64,000 bases of DNA. It comes from Anaerolineaceae bacterium. Lineage in GTDB: Bacteria; Chloroflexota; Anaerolineae; Anaerolineales; Villigracilaceae. A program made the position numbers and the translations under genes. Numbering within the stretch: the stretch's first letter is position 1; every line of letters begins with the position of its first letter. Shown piece after piece: positions 54,397-63,339 of this stretch. The notes beneath the pieces were generated by a model. That model was not told the DNA's origin. It saw nothing but the letters and a program-made list of their open reading frames with translations, and searched no databases. Location of the stretch: the NCBI GenBank assembly GCA_003598975.1, contig QZIJ01000036.1, positions 1 through 64,000 on the forward strand. Reading direction: 5' to 3'.

Positions 54397-57300
54397 TCAG
54401 GCGACTTCGGCTTCCGCTTCCATCGCACCGGCGTTACCCTTGTCGAGATCGAGCGCTGCATTGATCTCGCGTTGGCGCACCAGCAACTGCGTGAGCCTTT
54501 CTTCCTTTTCGAAAGGCTTGCCCAGCTCCGAGAGTATGTCGGCCTGACGCTTTTCTGTCCGGGCCATCTCATTGCAGGCTTCTGCCAGTCGTCCTTCCAG
54601 GCTGTTGGCCACGTTCTCGATCACCCTGACCATCCCTTGCGGGCTGTCTGAATGGTGAGCCATGTAGCCACGTCGCCCTTTCAGGATGAAGCAAGGGCCA
54701 TCATCGGCTGTTGTCGGGATGGTCACTTCGAGATCGAAGCCAGCAAACTGCCCAACCGTCACTTCTCCCGGCGAGGATGTCCAGTTCCCGAACTTCCGGG
54801 TTCTGGCCTTGGCCTCTATGTAGCACCGGTGAAGCACCTCTCCAGCCGCTGACCGTTCGATGTAGCATTTTCCGTCAATCACCATGCTGAAGCGGTTACC
54901 CCGCACATCCGCGCGATCCGCAATGTCGGCTTCTACCGATCCGACCCGCTCCCGGATCTTCTCGATTCTGCCGGGCAGGGTCGCCGACTCCCGCTGGTTC
55001 GCCCATCGCTGATTGTCCCATTGGGATTTGAGCAATGAAAGCTTTGCGACTTCGGCATCTATACCCGCCTTTTCCATCACCAGCGGATTACCCGATGCCA
55101 ACGCTTTCACCTCGGCATAGGACAGCGCAGCCAACTCCACGTCCTCCGCACTGCGCATTCCAGTATCCCCGCGCATAACCTGGGCAATGAAGCGCGCCTT
55201 GGTTTCGAGGGTCTGCCAGATGTAGGCATCGAACGAGGCCTCTGTGACATAGCGGATGATCCGCACCTCTTCGTTCAGGTTTCCCTGCCGAATAATGCGT
55301 CCCTCCCGCTGCTCGACATCCGATGGCCGCCAAGGAGCGTCCAGATGGTGCAACGCCGCCAGACGGGTCTGGATGTTGGTGCCGACGCCCATCTTCAAGG
55401 TGCTGCCGAGGAGGATGCGAATCCGCCCTTCCCTCACCGACTTGAACAACTCTGCCTTGGCGGCATCGCTGTCGTAATCGTGAATGAAGGCAATCTCCGT
55501 TCCCGGAACACCCATTTCGACGAGCTTTGCGCGAATGACGTGATAGACACTGAACCGTCCATCGTCAGTCGGTGTGCTGAGGTCGCAAAACACGGCCTGA
55601 GTCCCACGGAACGCTGCGGTTTCCCGCCATATCCCGAAGACCTTGTCCGCACACTGGCTGACCTTGCAGCCCTGTGCTTCCGGGCTTGAAGGATCAACCA
55701 GCCGCATATCCAACGCAGCCTTGCGGCCATCGTTGGTCACCGCCAGCATATTGTCTTCGCTGGGTGATACTTCGCCGTTGCGTATTGCTTCCGCGCGGGC
55801 GACCAATGTTGCAACAAACGCCTTCAACTCCGGCGTCGGCTTGGCCGTCACGGTTTCTAGATGATGCTTGGGCACCGGAAGTTTCAGCATGTCCGCCGTG
55901 CGTATGTCGGCCACTTCCCGGAACATGGTCATCAGCTCCGGCAAATTGACGAACCGCGCGAACCGCGTGTTCATGCGATAGCCGCCACCATCCGGCGACA
56001 GCTCCAGGGCAGTTACAGATTCCCCGAAGTTGCCCGCCCACGTATCAAACTGCGACACATGATTGGAGCGCAGCGTCATCGGCTGCAAGTAGCGTTGCAT
56101 GGTCCACATCTCGGCCATCGAGTTAGAAACCGGTGTCCCTGTTGCGAACACCACACCCGAACGACCGCCCTGCTTTTCCATCACATGGCGCGTCTTCACG
56201 AACATATCGAAGGCGCGCTCCGAGTTGGAGTTTGGCAGACCTGCAACCCGCGTCATTTTGGTGAAGCGGTACAGGTTTTTGAAGTAGTGCGCCTCGTCTA
56301 TGAAGAGATAATCAATGCCCAGCTCCTCGAACGTGAGCATGTCATCCTTCTTCGATTTGGCCGACATTTTCTCCAGCCTCGCGAGCCATATCTTCTTGGC
56401 CCGCTCCAACTCCTTGACGATGCGATTCCCCCGCTTGCCTGATTTCGAGGCCATTAGTGCGCACTCGATTTCGTAGACTCGCGCTTCGATAAACGACTCC
56501 ATTGCTTCGTCGCTCATCTTGATCCTCTCGAAAGAGGCGTGGGTAATCAGCACCGCATCCCAATCGCCGGTGGCGATCCGTGACAGCAGCGTCCGGCGTT
56601 TGTCACCGACCAGATCGTCCTTGCTGGCCATCAGGATGTTGGCACCCGGATAAGCCCGCAAAAACTCCGCCGCAAACTGCTCAAGCATGTGGTTGGGCAC
56701 CACGTAGCACGGCTTGCTGGCCATGCCGAGACGCCGTAACTCCATTCCGCCGCAGATCATCGTCAGTGTCTTACCGGCACCGACCACGTGTGCCAACAGG
56801 GTGTTTACCCCGCCGGACACGATTCGCCAGATGCCGTCCTTCTGATGGCGATGGAGGCTGTACACCTCGGAAAATCCCGGCAAAGAGAGCCATGAACCAT
56901 CGAACTCTCTCAGCCTGACAGCATTGAACTGGTCGTTGTACATCCTGACCAGCCGCTCGCACCGCTCGGAATCGGCGAACACCCAGGAACGGAATTTCTC
57001 CTTGAGTGCCTGCTGCTTTTCCCTTGCGGCAATGGTTTCTTCGGTGTTCACGTGATACCGGTCAGTGACCGGGTCACGATCCCTGATCGTCGGAACCATC
57101 TGGTTGAGCGTAACGACAAACAACTCGCCCGCCGTGATGCGCCCCGTGCCGTAGGTTTGGGTCGAGGCTACCGACTTCTCCCCCTGCCAAGGCACATCAA
57201 CATTCCATGCCCCGGCTTCGGAACCGAACTCCACCGTGCAACCATCGCATTCCAGAAGATGATCGAGGAACGCTGCGTAGTCACGCGCCGGGATCCAGGT

Positions 57301-59385
57301 CGAGCCTATCCGTGCATCTATTTCACCCGGCCCCAAATCAAGCGGGATGACCGCCTTCAGCGCCTCGACGTTACGGACAAACTCTTCTCCCGCCGCTTCC
57401 GCCATCTCCAGCTTGATACGCACGTTGCCGGAGAGATAAGCATCGGAGGTTTCCCACTGCGATGATTCCGGGTTCAGGAAAATCAAACCTCGACCTGCCA
57501 TATCCGGAATGAATTGCGCCCTGTCCTGCCCGAGCAATGATTCCATCAACGCAACATCAATGCGCCCGCGCTCGTGCAGGGATACCAGCAGCGCCTCTTC
57601 GGCAGACGCACACCGCTCAACCTTGCGAACGACCCCTACCGTTCTGCGGTAGAAAATGTCCGCCTTCTCCGCCGTGCCACTTTCCGGATCAAAATTCTCC
57701 AGAGACAGCAGCAGCGGCAGATCGGGATCGCCCTTGAATGCCAGCTTGTTGGCTTTGGCATGGAGATAGCCATGCTTCGCCACAAAGCTGTCGTAGGCCA
57801 CATTGAGCGCCAGCCGGTAACTACCCAACCGGCTATCATCCGCAGTTGCATGCTGAACGTGGAGCAGCTTTCGCGCGGCATTGCGGATCGCCATCAAACC
57901 GTGAATCCGTCTGGCTACCGTTGCCGACACCGAACTGCCTATCACCAGCAACTCCTGCCCTTCCGAAACGGCCAGTCGGCCATCTGGAGTCAGGCAGTAC
58001 GCCCCCGGTTTGACGAACTCCGGTGCCGCGACGCGAATGTCCCGCCGCGTATTCACAGACAGCTCGGCAGCACGGGGCGTGTAAACACCCTCGGGCAACC
58101 TGGCTATCCGCTCTACCAGCGCCACCTTCACATCGCCGTCGAAGACCGCTGCATTGGCGAGACCAAAGCCATTTGACTTCTGCCCCATGCGACCGATCAG
58201 CATGTCCGGGTTCTGGACATACCAGCTCGACACGAACAAGCGCCGGTAACCCTCGCACATTTCCTGCGGAGCCTCCATGACACCAATCCAATCGTCGGAT
58301 GCCTTCTCGCCTTCCTCCGGCTTTTGCAGGAAGACAACATCGGTCGTGACTTCAGTATTGGCGAGGTGTGAAAACGTCCCTGACGGCAGACGAATCGCAC
58401 CGACGAATTTGGCGTTTGCGCTGATATAACGCCGCGCCTGATCGTCCCACTTGTCGAGCGTACCGGCGGAAGTAATGAACGCCACCAACCCGCCCGGACG
58501 CGTTACCTCCAGAGCACGACCAAAGAAATAATCGTGGATGAGGAAGTTTGCATACGGTAAATTCCGGTCATCAGGAACCTGATAGTTTCCGAAAGGAACA
58601 TTCGAGATCACCAGATCGAACCAGTCCTTGGGCAGTCTGGCTTTCTCGAAACCGACCGCCATCGTCCTGACCCCATGATGCCCGTAGAGACGCGACAGAA
58701 TGCGGGACGACACGCGATCAATCTCGATTGCCGTTACTTCCGAAGCTTCAGCCAAATCCTTCGGCATAGCTCCGATGAAATAACCGACTCCCGCAGAAGG
58801 CTCCAAGATGCGACCGCCCCGGAAACCCATGCGGCGAACGGCATCCCATATCGCCTCAATCACGAATACTTCCGTGAAGTGGGCATTGACGACACTGCCC
58901 TTGGCACTCTCGTAATCCTCGCCCAGAATTTCCGGCATGGACTCGGCTCTCGCCTTCCACGTCGGCTCGTCCTGATCGGGATTGAACGCCTTCGGTATTC
59001 CGCCCCATCCGGTGTAGCAGTTCAGAACATCGCGCTCTTCATCCGTCGGCGACCGATTGTCCGCCTCAAGACGATGCAGCAACGAAACGGCTGCCATGTT
59101 CGCATCGAACTTGGTGACATCGCCTCGCAGCTTCGAGTGCAACATCTGATCAAGGCTAGGCCAAAGAGTCCGAGGTGGCTTGCTTGCGTGGATCGTTGTC
59201 GGTACAACTATCGACAAATCCTGCGCAGGCTCTTCATTCACCGGAGCACTGACCTGCGCCTGATCTACCAGCGGAAAAGCGATGATCTCCGCCGTCTGAG
59301 TGAAGCATGGAACAACATGAAGTGAATCGTCCGGGGCCAAGCCCGGAAGCCACATCGTGGCCTCGGCAAGTTTCTTGAGTTTCAC
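54397..59385 (-). CDS. Giant adenine methyltransferase-helicase fusion (DarB-like anti-restriction protein)
   Basis: With the GTG start at 59385 (GGAGATACAC just upstream; the longer frame starts in the leader) the product has 1662 residues. The N-terminal third has methyltransferase motif I ILEPSAGVGYFIG near residue 193 and motif IV NVPFGNYQV near 260 (the usual NPPF is NVPF). The second half is a SNF2-like helicase: HVVGAGKTLTMICGG near 865, LFIDEAHYFKN near 1026, ATGTPVSNS, and QREGRIIRQGN near 1358. P1 phage DarB and many plasmid homologues share this plan and protect incoming DNA from type I restriction. A radC-type leader precedes it. The C-terminus is coiled. Confidence 0.85.
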   Translation of the reverse strand: MKLKKLAEATMWLPGLAPDDSLHVVPCFTQTAEIIAFPLVDQAQVSAPVNEEPAQDLSIVVPTTIHASKPPRTLWPSLDQMLHSKLRGDVTKFDANMAAVSLLHRLEADNRSPTDEERDVLNCYTGWGGIPKAFNPDQDEPTWKARAESMPEILGEDYESAKGSVVNAHFTEVFVIEAIWDAVRRMGFRGGRILEPSAGVGYFIGAMPKDLAEASEVTAIEIDRVSSRILSRLYGHHGVRTMAVGFEKARLPKDWFDLVISNVPFGNYQVPDDRNLPYANFLIHDYFFGRALEVTRPGGLVAFITSAGTLDKWDDQARRYISANAKFVGAIRLPSGTFSHLANTEVTTDVVFLQKPEEGEKASDDWIGVMEAPQEMCEGYRRLFVSSWYVQNPDMLIGRMGQKSNGFGLANAAVFDGDVKVALVERIARLPEGVYTPRAAELSVNTRRDIRVAAPEFVKPGAYCLTPDGRLAVSEGQELLVIGSSVSATVARRIHGLMAIRNAARKLLHVQHATADDSRLGSYRLALNVAYDSFVAKHGYLHAKANKLAFKGDPDLPLLLSLENFDPESGTAEKADIFYRRTVGVVRKVERCASAEEALLVSLHERGRIDVALMESLLGQDRAQFIPDMAGRGLIFLNPESSQWETSDAYLSGNVRIKLEMAEAAGEEFVRNVEALKAVIPLDLGPGEIDARIGSTWIPARDYAAFLDHLLECDGCTVEFGSEAGAWNVDVPWQGEKSVASTQTYGTGRITAGELFVVTLNQMVPTIRDRDPVTDRYHVNTEETIAAREKQQALKEKFRSWVFADSERCERLVRMYNDQFNAVRLREFDGSWLSLPGFSEVYSLHRHQKDGIWRIVSGGVNTLLAHVVGAGKTLTMICGGMELRRLGMASKPCYVVPNHMLEQFAAEFLRAYPGANILMASKDDLVGDKRRTLLSRIATGDWDAVLITHASFERIKMSDEAMESFIEARVYEIECALMASKSGKRGNRIVKELERAKKIWLARLEKMSAKSKKDDMLTFEELGIDYLFIDEAHYFKNLYRFTKMTRVAGLPNSNSERAFDMFVKTRHVMEKQGGRSGVVFATGTPVSNSMAEMWTMQRYLQPMTLRSNHVSQFDTWAGNFGESVTALELSPDGGGYRMNTRFARFVNLPELMTMFREVADIRTADMLKLPVPKHHLETVTAKPTPELKAFVATLVARAEAIRNGEVSPSEDNMLAVTNDGRKAALDMRLVDPSSPEAQGCKVSQCADKVFGIWRETAAFRGTQAVFCDLSTPTDDGRFSVYHVIRAKLVEMGVPGTEIAFIHDYDSDAAKAELFKSVREGRIRILLGSTLKMGVGTNIQTRLAALHHLDAPWRPSDVEQREGRIIRQGNLNEEVRIIRYVTEASFDAYIWQTLETKARFIAQVMRGDTGMRSAEDVELAALSYAEVKALASGNPLVMEKAGIDAEVAKLSLLKSQWDNQRWANQRESATLPGRIEKIRERVGSVEADIADRADVRGNRFSMVIDGKCYIERSAAGEVLHRCYIEAKARTRKFGNWTSSPGEVTVGQFAGFDLEVTIPTTADDGPCFILKGRRGYMAHHSDSPQGMVRVIENVANSLEGRLAEACNEMARTEKRQADILSELGKPFEKEERLTQLLVRQREINAALDLDKGNAGAMEAEAEVA

Positions 59386-59445
59386 GTGTATCTCCTGGAA
59401 AAACCGGAGACACGTGTCCCTGCCGGGGTGTGTCCCCGGATGGGT
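59386..59445 (-). ncRNA. Structured 5' leader of the methyltransferase-helicase gene, copy 5
   Basis: CCGGGG with CCCCGG makes a short hairpin (59422-59439). The competing arm CCGGGGACA (59431-59439) can pair over nine bases with UGUCUCCGG (59404-59412), followed by UUUUU. CACGUGU also pairs with ACACGUG at the GUG start, burying the GGAG and start codon. Confidence 0.7.
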
Positions 59446-59479
59446 TATGGCCTGTTGGCCCAAATGATTTACGACTGCT

Positions 59480-59719
59480 TTATTCCGTACTTCCCATCGC
59501 CAGATTCTGTTCGCGCTTCATCAGTCCAAGATGAACCAGATATTGCTTCAGTCCTGCAAGGTCGCTACGGTGTTGCATCCAGCCATCCTCGAAAATCTCA
59601 AAACCCTTGATCTCGAAAATGCTCCGGCCACGCGTGTTACGAACATCGGCATAGAAACAGCCGCGCTCGTCCAGATTGATGAAGTACCGGTAGACGGCAC
59701 CCCTGCAAAGTTGAGTCAT
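59480..59719 (-). CDS. Small conserved plasmid protein, function unknown
   Basis: The 79-residue product (MTQLCRGAVYRYFINLDERG, FYADVRNTRGRSIFEIKGFE) has no recognised family. The ATG follows GGAGGCGTC of its own radC-type leader, which shows that it is a genuine, regulated gene. It lies between PRTRC ThiF and the methyltransferase-helicase gene. Confidence 0.65.
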   Translation of the reverse strand: MTQLCRGAVYRYFINLDERGCFYADVRNTRGRSIFEIKGFEIFEDGWMQHRSDLAGLKQYLVHLGLMKREQNLAMGSTE

Positions 59720-59783
59720 GACGCCTCCTTAAGTAATGCGGAAGACGTCATGTCCCCTTGCGGAGGCTGACGCCCCGCAGGGT
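59720..59783 (-). ncRNA. Structured 5' leader of the 79-residue gene, copy 4
   Basis: The first hairpin is CCCUGCGG with CCGCAAGGG. UGCGGGG can pair with UUCCGCA, but the U run after it is broken (UUACUU). GACGUC (59744-59749) pairs with GGCGUC (59720-59725) over the ribosome site. Copies 1 and 2 have GGUGCC with GGCACC, so both arms have changed together. Confidence 0.72.
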
Positions 59784-59789
59784 TATAAA

Positions 59790-59827
59790 ATGCTGTTTGT
59801 TTCGAGCGGCCAGCTACCGCCTTTCAG
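59790..59827. repeat. About 40-bp direct repeat, copy 2 (paired with 43717-43757)
   Basis: Shares ATGCTGTTTGTTT, GGCCAGCTACC and CTTTC in the same order and spacing as copy 1. It also lies on the upstream side of a radC-type leader and downstream of PRTRC ThiF. Confidence 0.65.
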
Positions 59828-59926
59828 TCCCAGCCCAACGGGCAGGTGCGGAATCAGCTTTCCACAAAAGGCTGCTGCAACCCTTTCTGGAAAGCCCGGC
59901 GTTGCCGCCGGGTAAATGCCCTGTTT

Positions 59927-60718
59927 TCATCCGCGCTTGCGACTACGCTTGCGCTTCGGAAAACCAAATCGGGCCCATGTATCCGGATCGACGGGAAGCG
60001 GTGTCGTCCGGGCATTTTTGAGATTGACGAAAACGCCGTGGTAGGCGATCTGTCCGTAGCGGAAAAGCTCCCACAGGAGATTCAAGGCATAAAGCGAAAC
60101 GCCCCTGTTGACGAAGAGCGATTGTTTTTCGAGCGCATCCGCCAGACTGCATGACGGTGTGTTGTCATCGGCTTCCTGCGTCTCGTCCCCGATTTCGGGG
60201 AGCAGGTCTATTGCATGCGGCAGGCGCTCCACACTTGGCTTGTCCCAGCGAGATGGCACTTGGCCAAGAATGACCTGACCATCATGAAGCCGATTGCCAA
60301 GATCAAGCCAATAGCCGCCACCGCCACGGGATACTGCGTCAAGGATTGCCTTTCTGGCCATGCGATTGTCCACGCAGCCGATCACAAGATCAGTGCGCAG
60401 ATTTTCGTTGCCAGTCAGGCGTCGCGTCTCAGCTTGCCAAGCGGTGCCCATCGCCATGTTGATGCGATTGACGAGCACTGTTGCCTTCGGAAGTCCCTCG
60501 TCAGACGGATAGAACATCTGCCGCCCGACATTGGCTTCCGAAACCTGGTCGCTGTCCATCACCGTGACTTCCAGGCCGCCGGGGTGCCCCAGCGCGATCA
60601 TGGACGTATGAAGCTGGGCCAATCCCGTCAACATCTGAGAACCGGTGCCGCCTGCGCCGATCACCGCGACATGAACTTCCCGCGTGAGGAGTTCAGGAGA
60701 GAGTAGATGTATAGCCAT
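59927..60718 (-). CDS. PRTRC system E1-like ThiF-family protein
   Basis: I use ATG 60718 (GGGAGGGG directly upstream; ATG 60721 is equally possible), giving 263 residues. The nucleotide loop is VAVIGAGGTGSQMLTGLA (residues 18-35), followed by DSDQVSEANVGRQMF and KATVLVNRINMA, typical of E1-like adenylating enzymes, and a Cys pair in VIGCVDNRMAR and TPSCSLADAL. PRTRC ThiF should activate the ubiquitin-like C protein. It overlaps the PRTRC A stop by 26 bases and ends in a basic KRKRSRKRG tail. Confidence 0.88.
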   Translation of the reverse strand: MAIHLLSPELLTREVHVAVIGAGGTGSQMLTGLAQLHTSMIALGHPGGLEVTVMDSDQVSEANVGRQMFYPSDEGLPKATVLVNRINMAMGTAWQAETRRLTGNENLRTDLVIGCVDNRMARKAILDAVSRGGGGYWLDLGNRLHDGQVILGQVPSRWDKPSVERLPHAIDLLPEIGDETQEADDNTPSCSLADALEKQSLFVNRGVSLYALNLLWELFRYGQIAYHGVFVNLKNARTTPLPVDPDTWARFGFPKRKRSRKRG

Positions 60719-61337
60719 CATCCCCTCCCTTCGTATCCTCCGCACCGAATGCCAGCGGCAGGAACAGCCCGTTAGCGCATAGGCGGAAAGCTGTAGAACA
60801 ACAAGCCTTATCGCAGTTACCGACAACACCGGCGATCTTGAACTCACCTCTGTCATCACTATCATCGTCTGGCGAGAAGAATGCCGATAGACGACCGTGG
60901 GAGTGAAGATCAACCACCAGATGCTCACCTTCATCGAGAGTCGGTCGCGTATAGCGAACGTGACTGCACCCGGTGGAAAGTTCTTCCAGGCGTTCCAATC
61001 GCATGTCGCCGGTTCGCTCGTTCCACACTATCCAGCCCACGCATTCATCCGGACACCGCTCTGCGGCGTAACGGAAAAACTCGAAGACCAGACGGCGAGG
61101 AATCTTGCCAAACGCAAGCGACAACTCACGAGTAACGACACCGTAAGGCATGGGCACATTCCGCTGGCGAACCAGCGGCGTGCGCAAATACATCCATGGA
61201 CGACGCGCCTCCAGCCACAACCCGTCGCCGGTCACCAGAAATCGGTGGCCGTTGCCGGTCATGGGCTCGAAAGCACTGTACCGAGGCACCAAAGTTACTG
61301 GCGCCGATTGTTGCAAAGCAATATCGCGCGTATCCAT
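60693..61337 (-). CDS. PRTRC system protein A (JAMM-like protease domain)
   Basis: The 214-residue protein has the JAMM motif VVDLHSHGRLSAFFSPDDDS near residue 141, followed by DDRGEFKIAGVVGN, with an HxH and an acidic metal ligand. It belongs to the PRTRC A family and is the likely deconjugating or processing protease of the cassette. It begins right after the PRTRC B stop without a gap. Confidence 0.87.
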   Translation of the reverse strand: MDTRDIALQQSAPVTLVPRYSAFEPMTGNGHRFLVTGDGLWLEARRPWMYLRTPLVRQRNVPMPYGVVTRELSLAFGKIPRRLVFEFFRYAAERCPDECVGWIVWNERTGDMRLERLEELSTGCSHVRYTRPTLDEGEHLVVDLHSHGRLSAFFSPDDDSDDRGEFKIAGVVGNCDKACCSTAFRLCANGLFLPLAFGAEDTKGGDDGYTSTLS

Positions 61338-62075
61338 TCACGCCTCCGCTTCCAGGACGGCTGCCTCGAAGGTTTCGATCAGCGTCTTGCCCGTTGGAAC
61401 GAGCGTGCGCGTAGGAAACCGGGCAAACCTGCCATCAAGCAAGTCCCGCCACAGGGCAAAGGGGCCAGCCCGGTAACGGGTCAATCCCTTGGCCGTATGG
61501 ATGTTCGGATGTGTGAAGTAGGAACGGAAAAACGCTTCCTCCCATGCCTCGCTCTGATACGCCATATCACCTTTCGGCAACCGGGCATTCCCAACACAGA
61601 TGTTCCCTGTGTTCCAGACGTTGAAGAACGGCGCGACAAACAAGCTCGTATCTGCATCGGGACGTTGCCGCCCCTTGTAGGCAAATATCTTCCACGTCTT
61701 GTTGGTCACAATGAATATCAACCCCGGACACGGAGCACGTCCGGTACGCGCACCCAACTCCTTGCAGTCGAACCAGACCTGCCTGGGTTGTGGCTTGCTG
61801 AACCAGACGAAAAACCCCGGCCCTTCGGCGAGCACATGGGGCGGCTTGAGAGCGGGCCGCACCATCGCCTTGGGATCGAGAATCCTCATCAGCGACATGA
61901 GTCCCGATTTGCTTGCCGGGACACCCGCCTGAATGATGGGCTTGTCTGCGTCATCCGTTGATACATCGTGAACCGAGGCGAAAGCCGGATTGCGGCTTGC
62001 ATCCTGATACACGAGGATGGCGCTGCTCAGCCGGTATGACTGGCTGCTTGAAAAAGTGCTGACACTGATCGTCAT
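61338..62075 (-). CDS. PRTRC system protein B (prokaryotic E2-like, Prok-E2_D)
   Basis: I start at ATG 62075, behind GGAGGTCGCC of the leader. The 245-residue protein has APCPGLIFIVTNKTWKIFAY and a probable catalytic Cys160 in WNTGNICVGNARLPKGDMAY, the position expected for an E2-type cysteine. Pfam groups PRTRC B with bacterial E2 family D. It would take the ubiquitin-like protein from the ThiF E1. Confidence 0.85.
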   Translation of the reverse strand: MTISVSTFSSSQSYRLSSAILVYQDASRNPAFASVHDVSTDDADKPIIQAGVPASKSGLMSLMRILDPKAMVRPALKPPHVLAEGPGFFVWFSKPQPRQVWFDCKELGARTGRAPCPGLIFIVTNKTWKIFAYKGRQRPDADTSLFVAPFFNVWNTGNICVGNARLPKGDMAYQSEAWEEAFFRSYFTHPNIHTAKGLTRYRAGPFALWRDLLDGRFARFPTRTLVPTGKTLIETFEAAVLEAEA

Positions 62076-62140
62076 GGCGACCTCCAAAAAAATGCAGAGG
62101 TGCGCCACCCCGTGCGGGCGTGACGACACCCCCGCAAGGT
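62076..62140 (-). ncRNA. Structured 5' leader of PRTRC B, copy 6
   Basis: The first stem is CCUUGCGGG with CCCGCACGG (one mismatch). GCGGGGGUG (62127-62135) pairs over nine bases with CACCUCUGC (62094-62102), followed by AUUUUUUU. GGCG with CGCC closes over the GGAGGUCGCC ribosome site. Confidence 0.75.
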
Positions 62141-62149
62141 TGAAAAAAA

Positions 62150-63226
62150 TCAGACTGGCTCGGCAATAAAACCAATCAGTCTATCCAGGGCCGAAAGCAA
62201 TTGCAGGCCCAGCTCCGTTCTACGTTGCCATGCGGCAAACCCCTCCTGATCGAGAGGTACTGCCTGCGCGCCGAAAAGGTCGGTGTAGCCATCGCTGACA
62301 CTGTTCGCATACTCGATAAAATCATCGAACACGCGCTCCAGCGGGTCATCAGCCCCCCATCTCAGGTAAGCCCCGAAATAGACGCATTCGACATCCATGC
62401 CTTCGAGACCCGGAAGCTCACCACCATCGGCATCCAGCCGCCCAACATCGAGCAGCGCTGACGCCAGTGGCGCCAACTCACCTCCGGCAGCCGCTATCTC
62501 CCCCAAGGCCGAGTCATCCAGCACTCGCTTGGGATCTATCACCCAGTTCGGGAAATGGCCGTCAAACCAATCGGGCGAAATGGCCTCCTCCATATCGGCG
62601 GCGGTCATGCCCATCGCGGTCATCTCCTCGACCCAGTCATCCTGCTCGCTGCTGCCCTGCCAGTGAATGTATTCACAGACTTGCCGGGCTGTTGCCGGGG
62701 TGTAAGCGAAGAGCGTTTTCCCGGAGGAACGTTGCAGCCAGTAAAGCACCGTCTCGCCCAGACCGGGACTTGTCGCCTCGATGTGTGTGATTCGCTCCTT
62801 CAATGACAGCCACACCACCTGCTCGGACTGTAGCGCCCAATACCACCGGGTCTCTTCATCCTGTTCGGTGGAGAACTGCAATCCATAGCTGATCGCTTCC
62901 GCTCCCGTGGCCACCAGAGCACCGAATGCAAAGTGCTCCAACTGACCAGCATGCCGGTTAATCCAGCGGGCGAAAGCCTGCTGCACCAGCGACTGCGGCA
63001 TACCCGACGCATCGCCCTGAATCTCCCCCGCATCCAGCCAGCGAAGCGCCAGCATGAACCAACGACGAAGATCAAGACACGGGTCGAGGCTACCGGTTAA
63101 CTCTTTCCCGAACCTTGGCAGGCTCAGAGGATCAGTGGCTGGACGAAAGCGACCGGCAGGCAACGTTCGCCTGGCGATACTTTCTCCTGGGATCGCAGCA
63201 CCAAGCGTTGCAAGGCTTGTACGCAT
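62150..63226 (-). CDS. PRTRC system protein F
   Basis: The 358-residue protein has the PRTRC F segments PLSLPRFGKELTG, EWCLQQAFARWI-like LVQQAFARWINRHAGQLEHF, and LDQEGFAAWQRRTELGLQLL. Its role is unknown. GAGGAG precedes the ATG at 63226. The first 103 bases overlap the end of the small gene at 63124-63336 in another frame. A 75-base leader separates its stop from PRTRC B. Confidence 0.82.
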   Translation of the reverse strand: MRTSLATLGAAIPGESIARRTLPAGRFRPATDPLSLPRFGKELTGSLDPCLDLRRWFMLALRWLDAGEIQGDASGMPQSLVQQAFARWINRHAGQLEHFAFGALVATGAEAISYGLQFSTEQDEETRWYWALQSEQVVWLSLKERITHIEATSPGLGETVLYWLQRSSGKTLFAYTPATARQVCEYIHWQGSSEQDDWVEEMTAMGMTAADMEEAISPDWFDGHFPNWVIDPKRVLDDSALGEIAAAGGELAPLASALLDVGRLDADGGELPGLEGMDVECVYFGAYLRWGADDPLERVFDDFIEYANSVSDGYTDLFGAQAVPLDQEGFAAWQRRTELGLQLLSALDRLIGFIAEPV

Positions 63227-63336
63227 AATTTCATCTCCTCGTGATCGAAGGCGGGAACCCCTTTCGGGATCCCCTCTTCAAGTTGCGAGAAGTCGCCATC
63301 GGCACCGGCTTGTAGCCGTTCCTTGAGCGACACCAT
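63124..63336 (-). CDS. Small protein overlapping PRTRC F
   Basis: The 70-residue product (MVSLKERLQAGADGDFSQLE, GVPAFDHEEMKLCVQALQRL) follows the PRTRC C stop by 3 bases and has an AGGGATA ribosome site. The family is unknown to me. Its coding end overlaps the beginning of PRTRC F by 103 bases in another frame. It is probably real because of its place and spacing, but the long overlap lowers confidence. Confidence 0.5.
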   Translation of the reverse strand: MVSLKERLQAGADGDFSQLEEGIPKGVPAFDHEEMKLCVQALQRLVLRSQEKVSPGERCLPVAFVQPLIL

Positions 63337-63339
63337 GGC

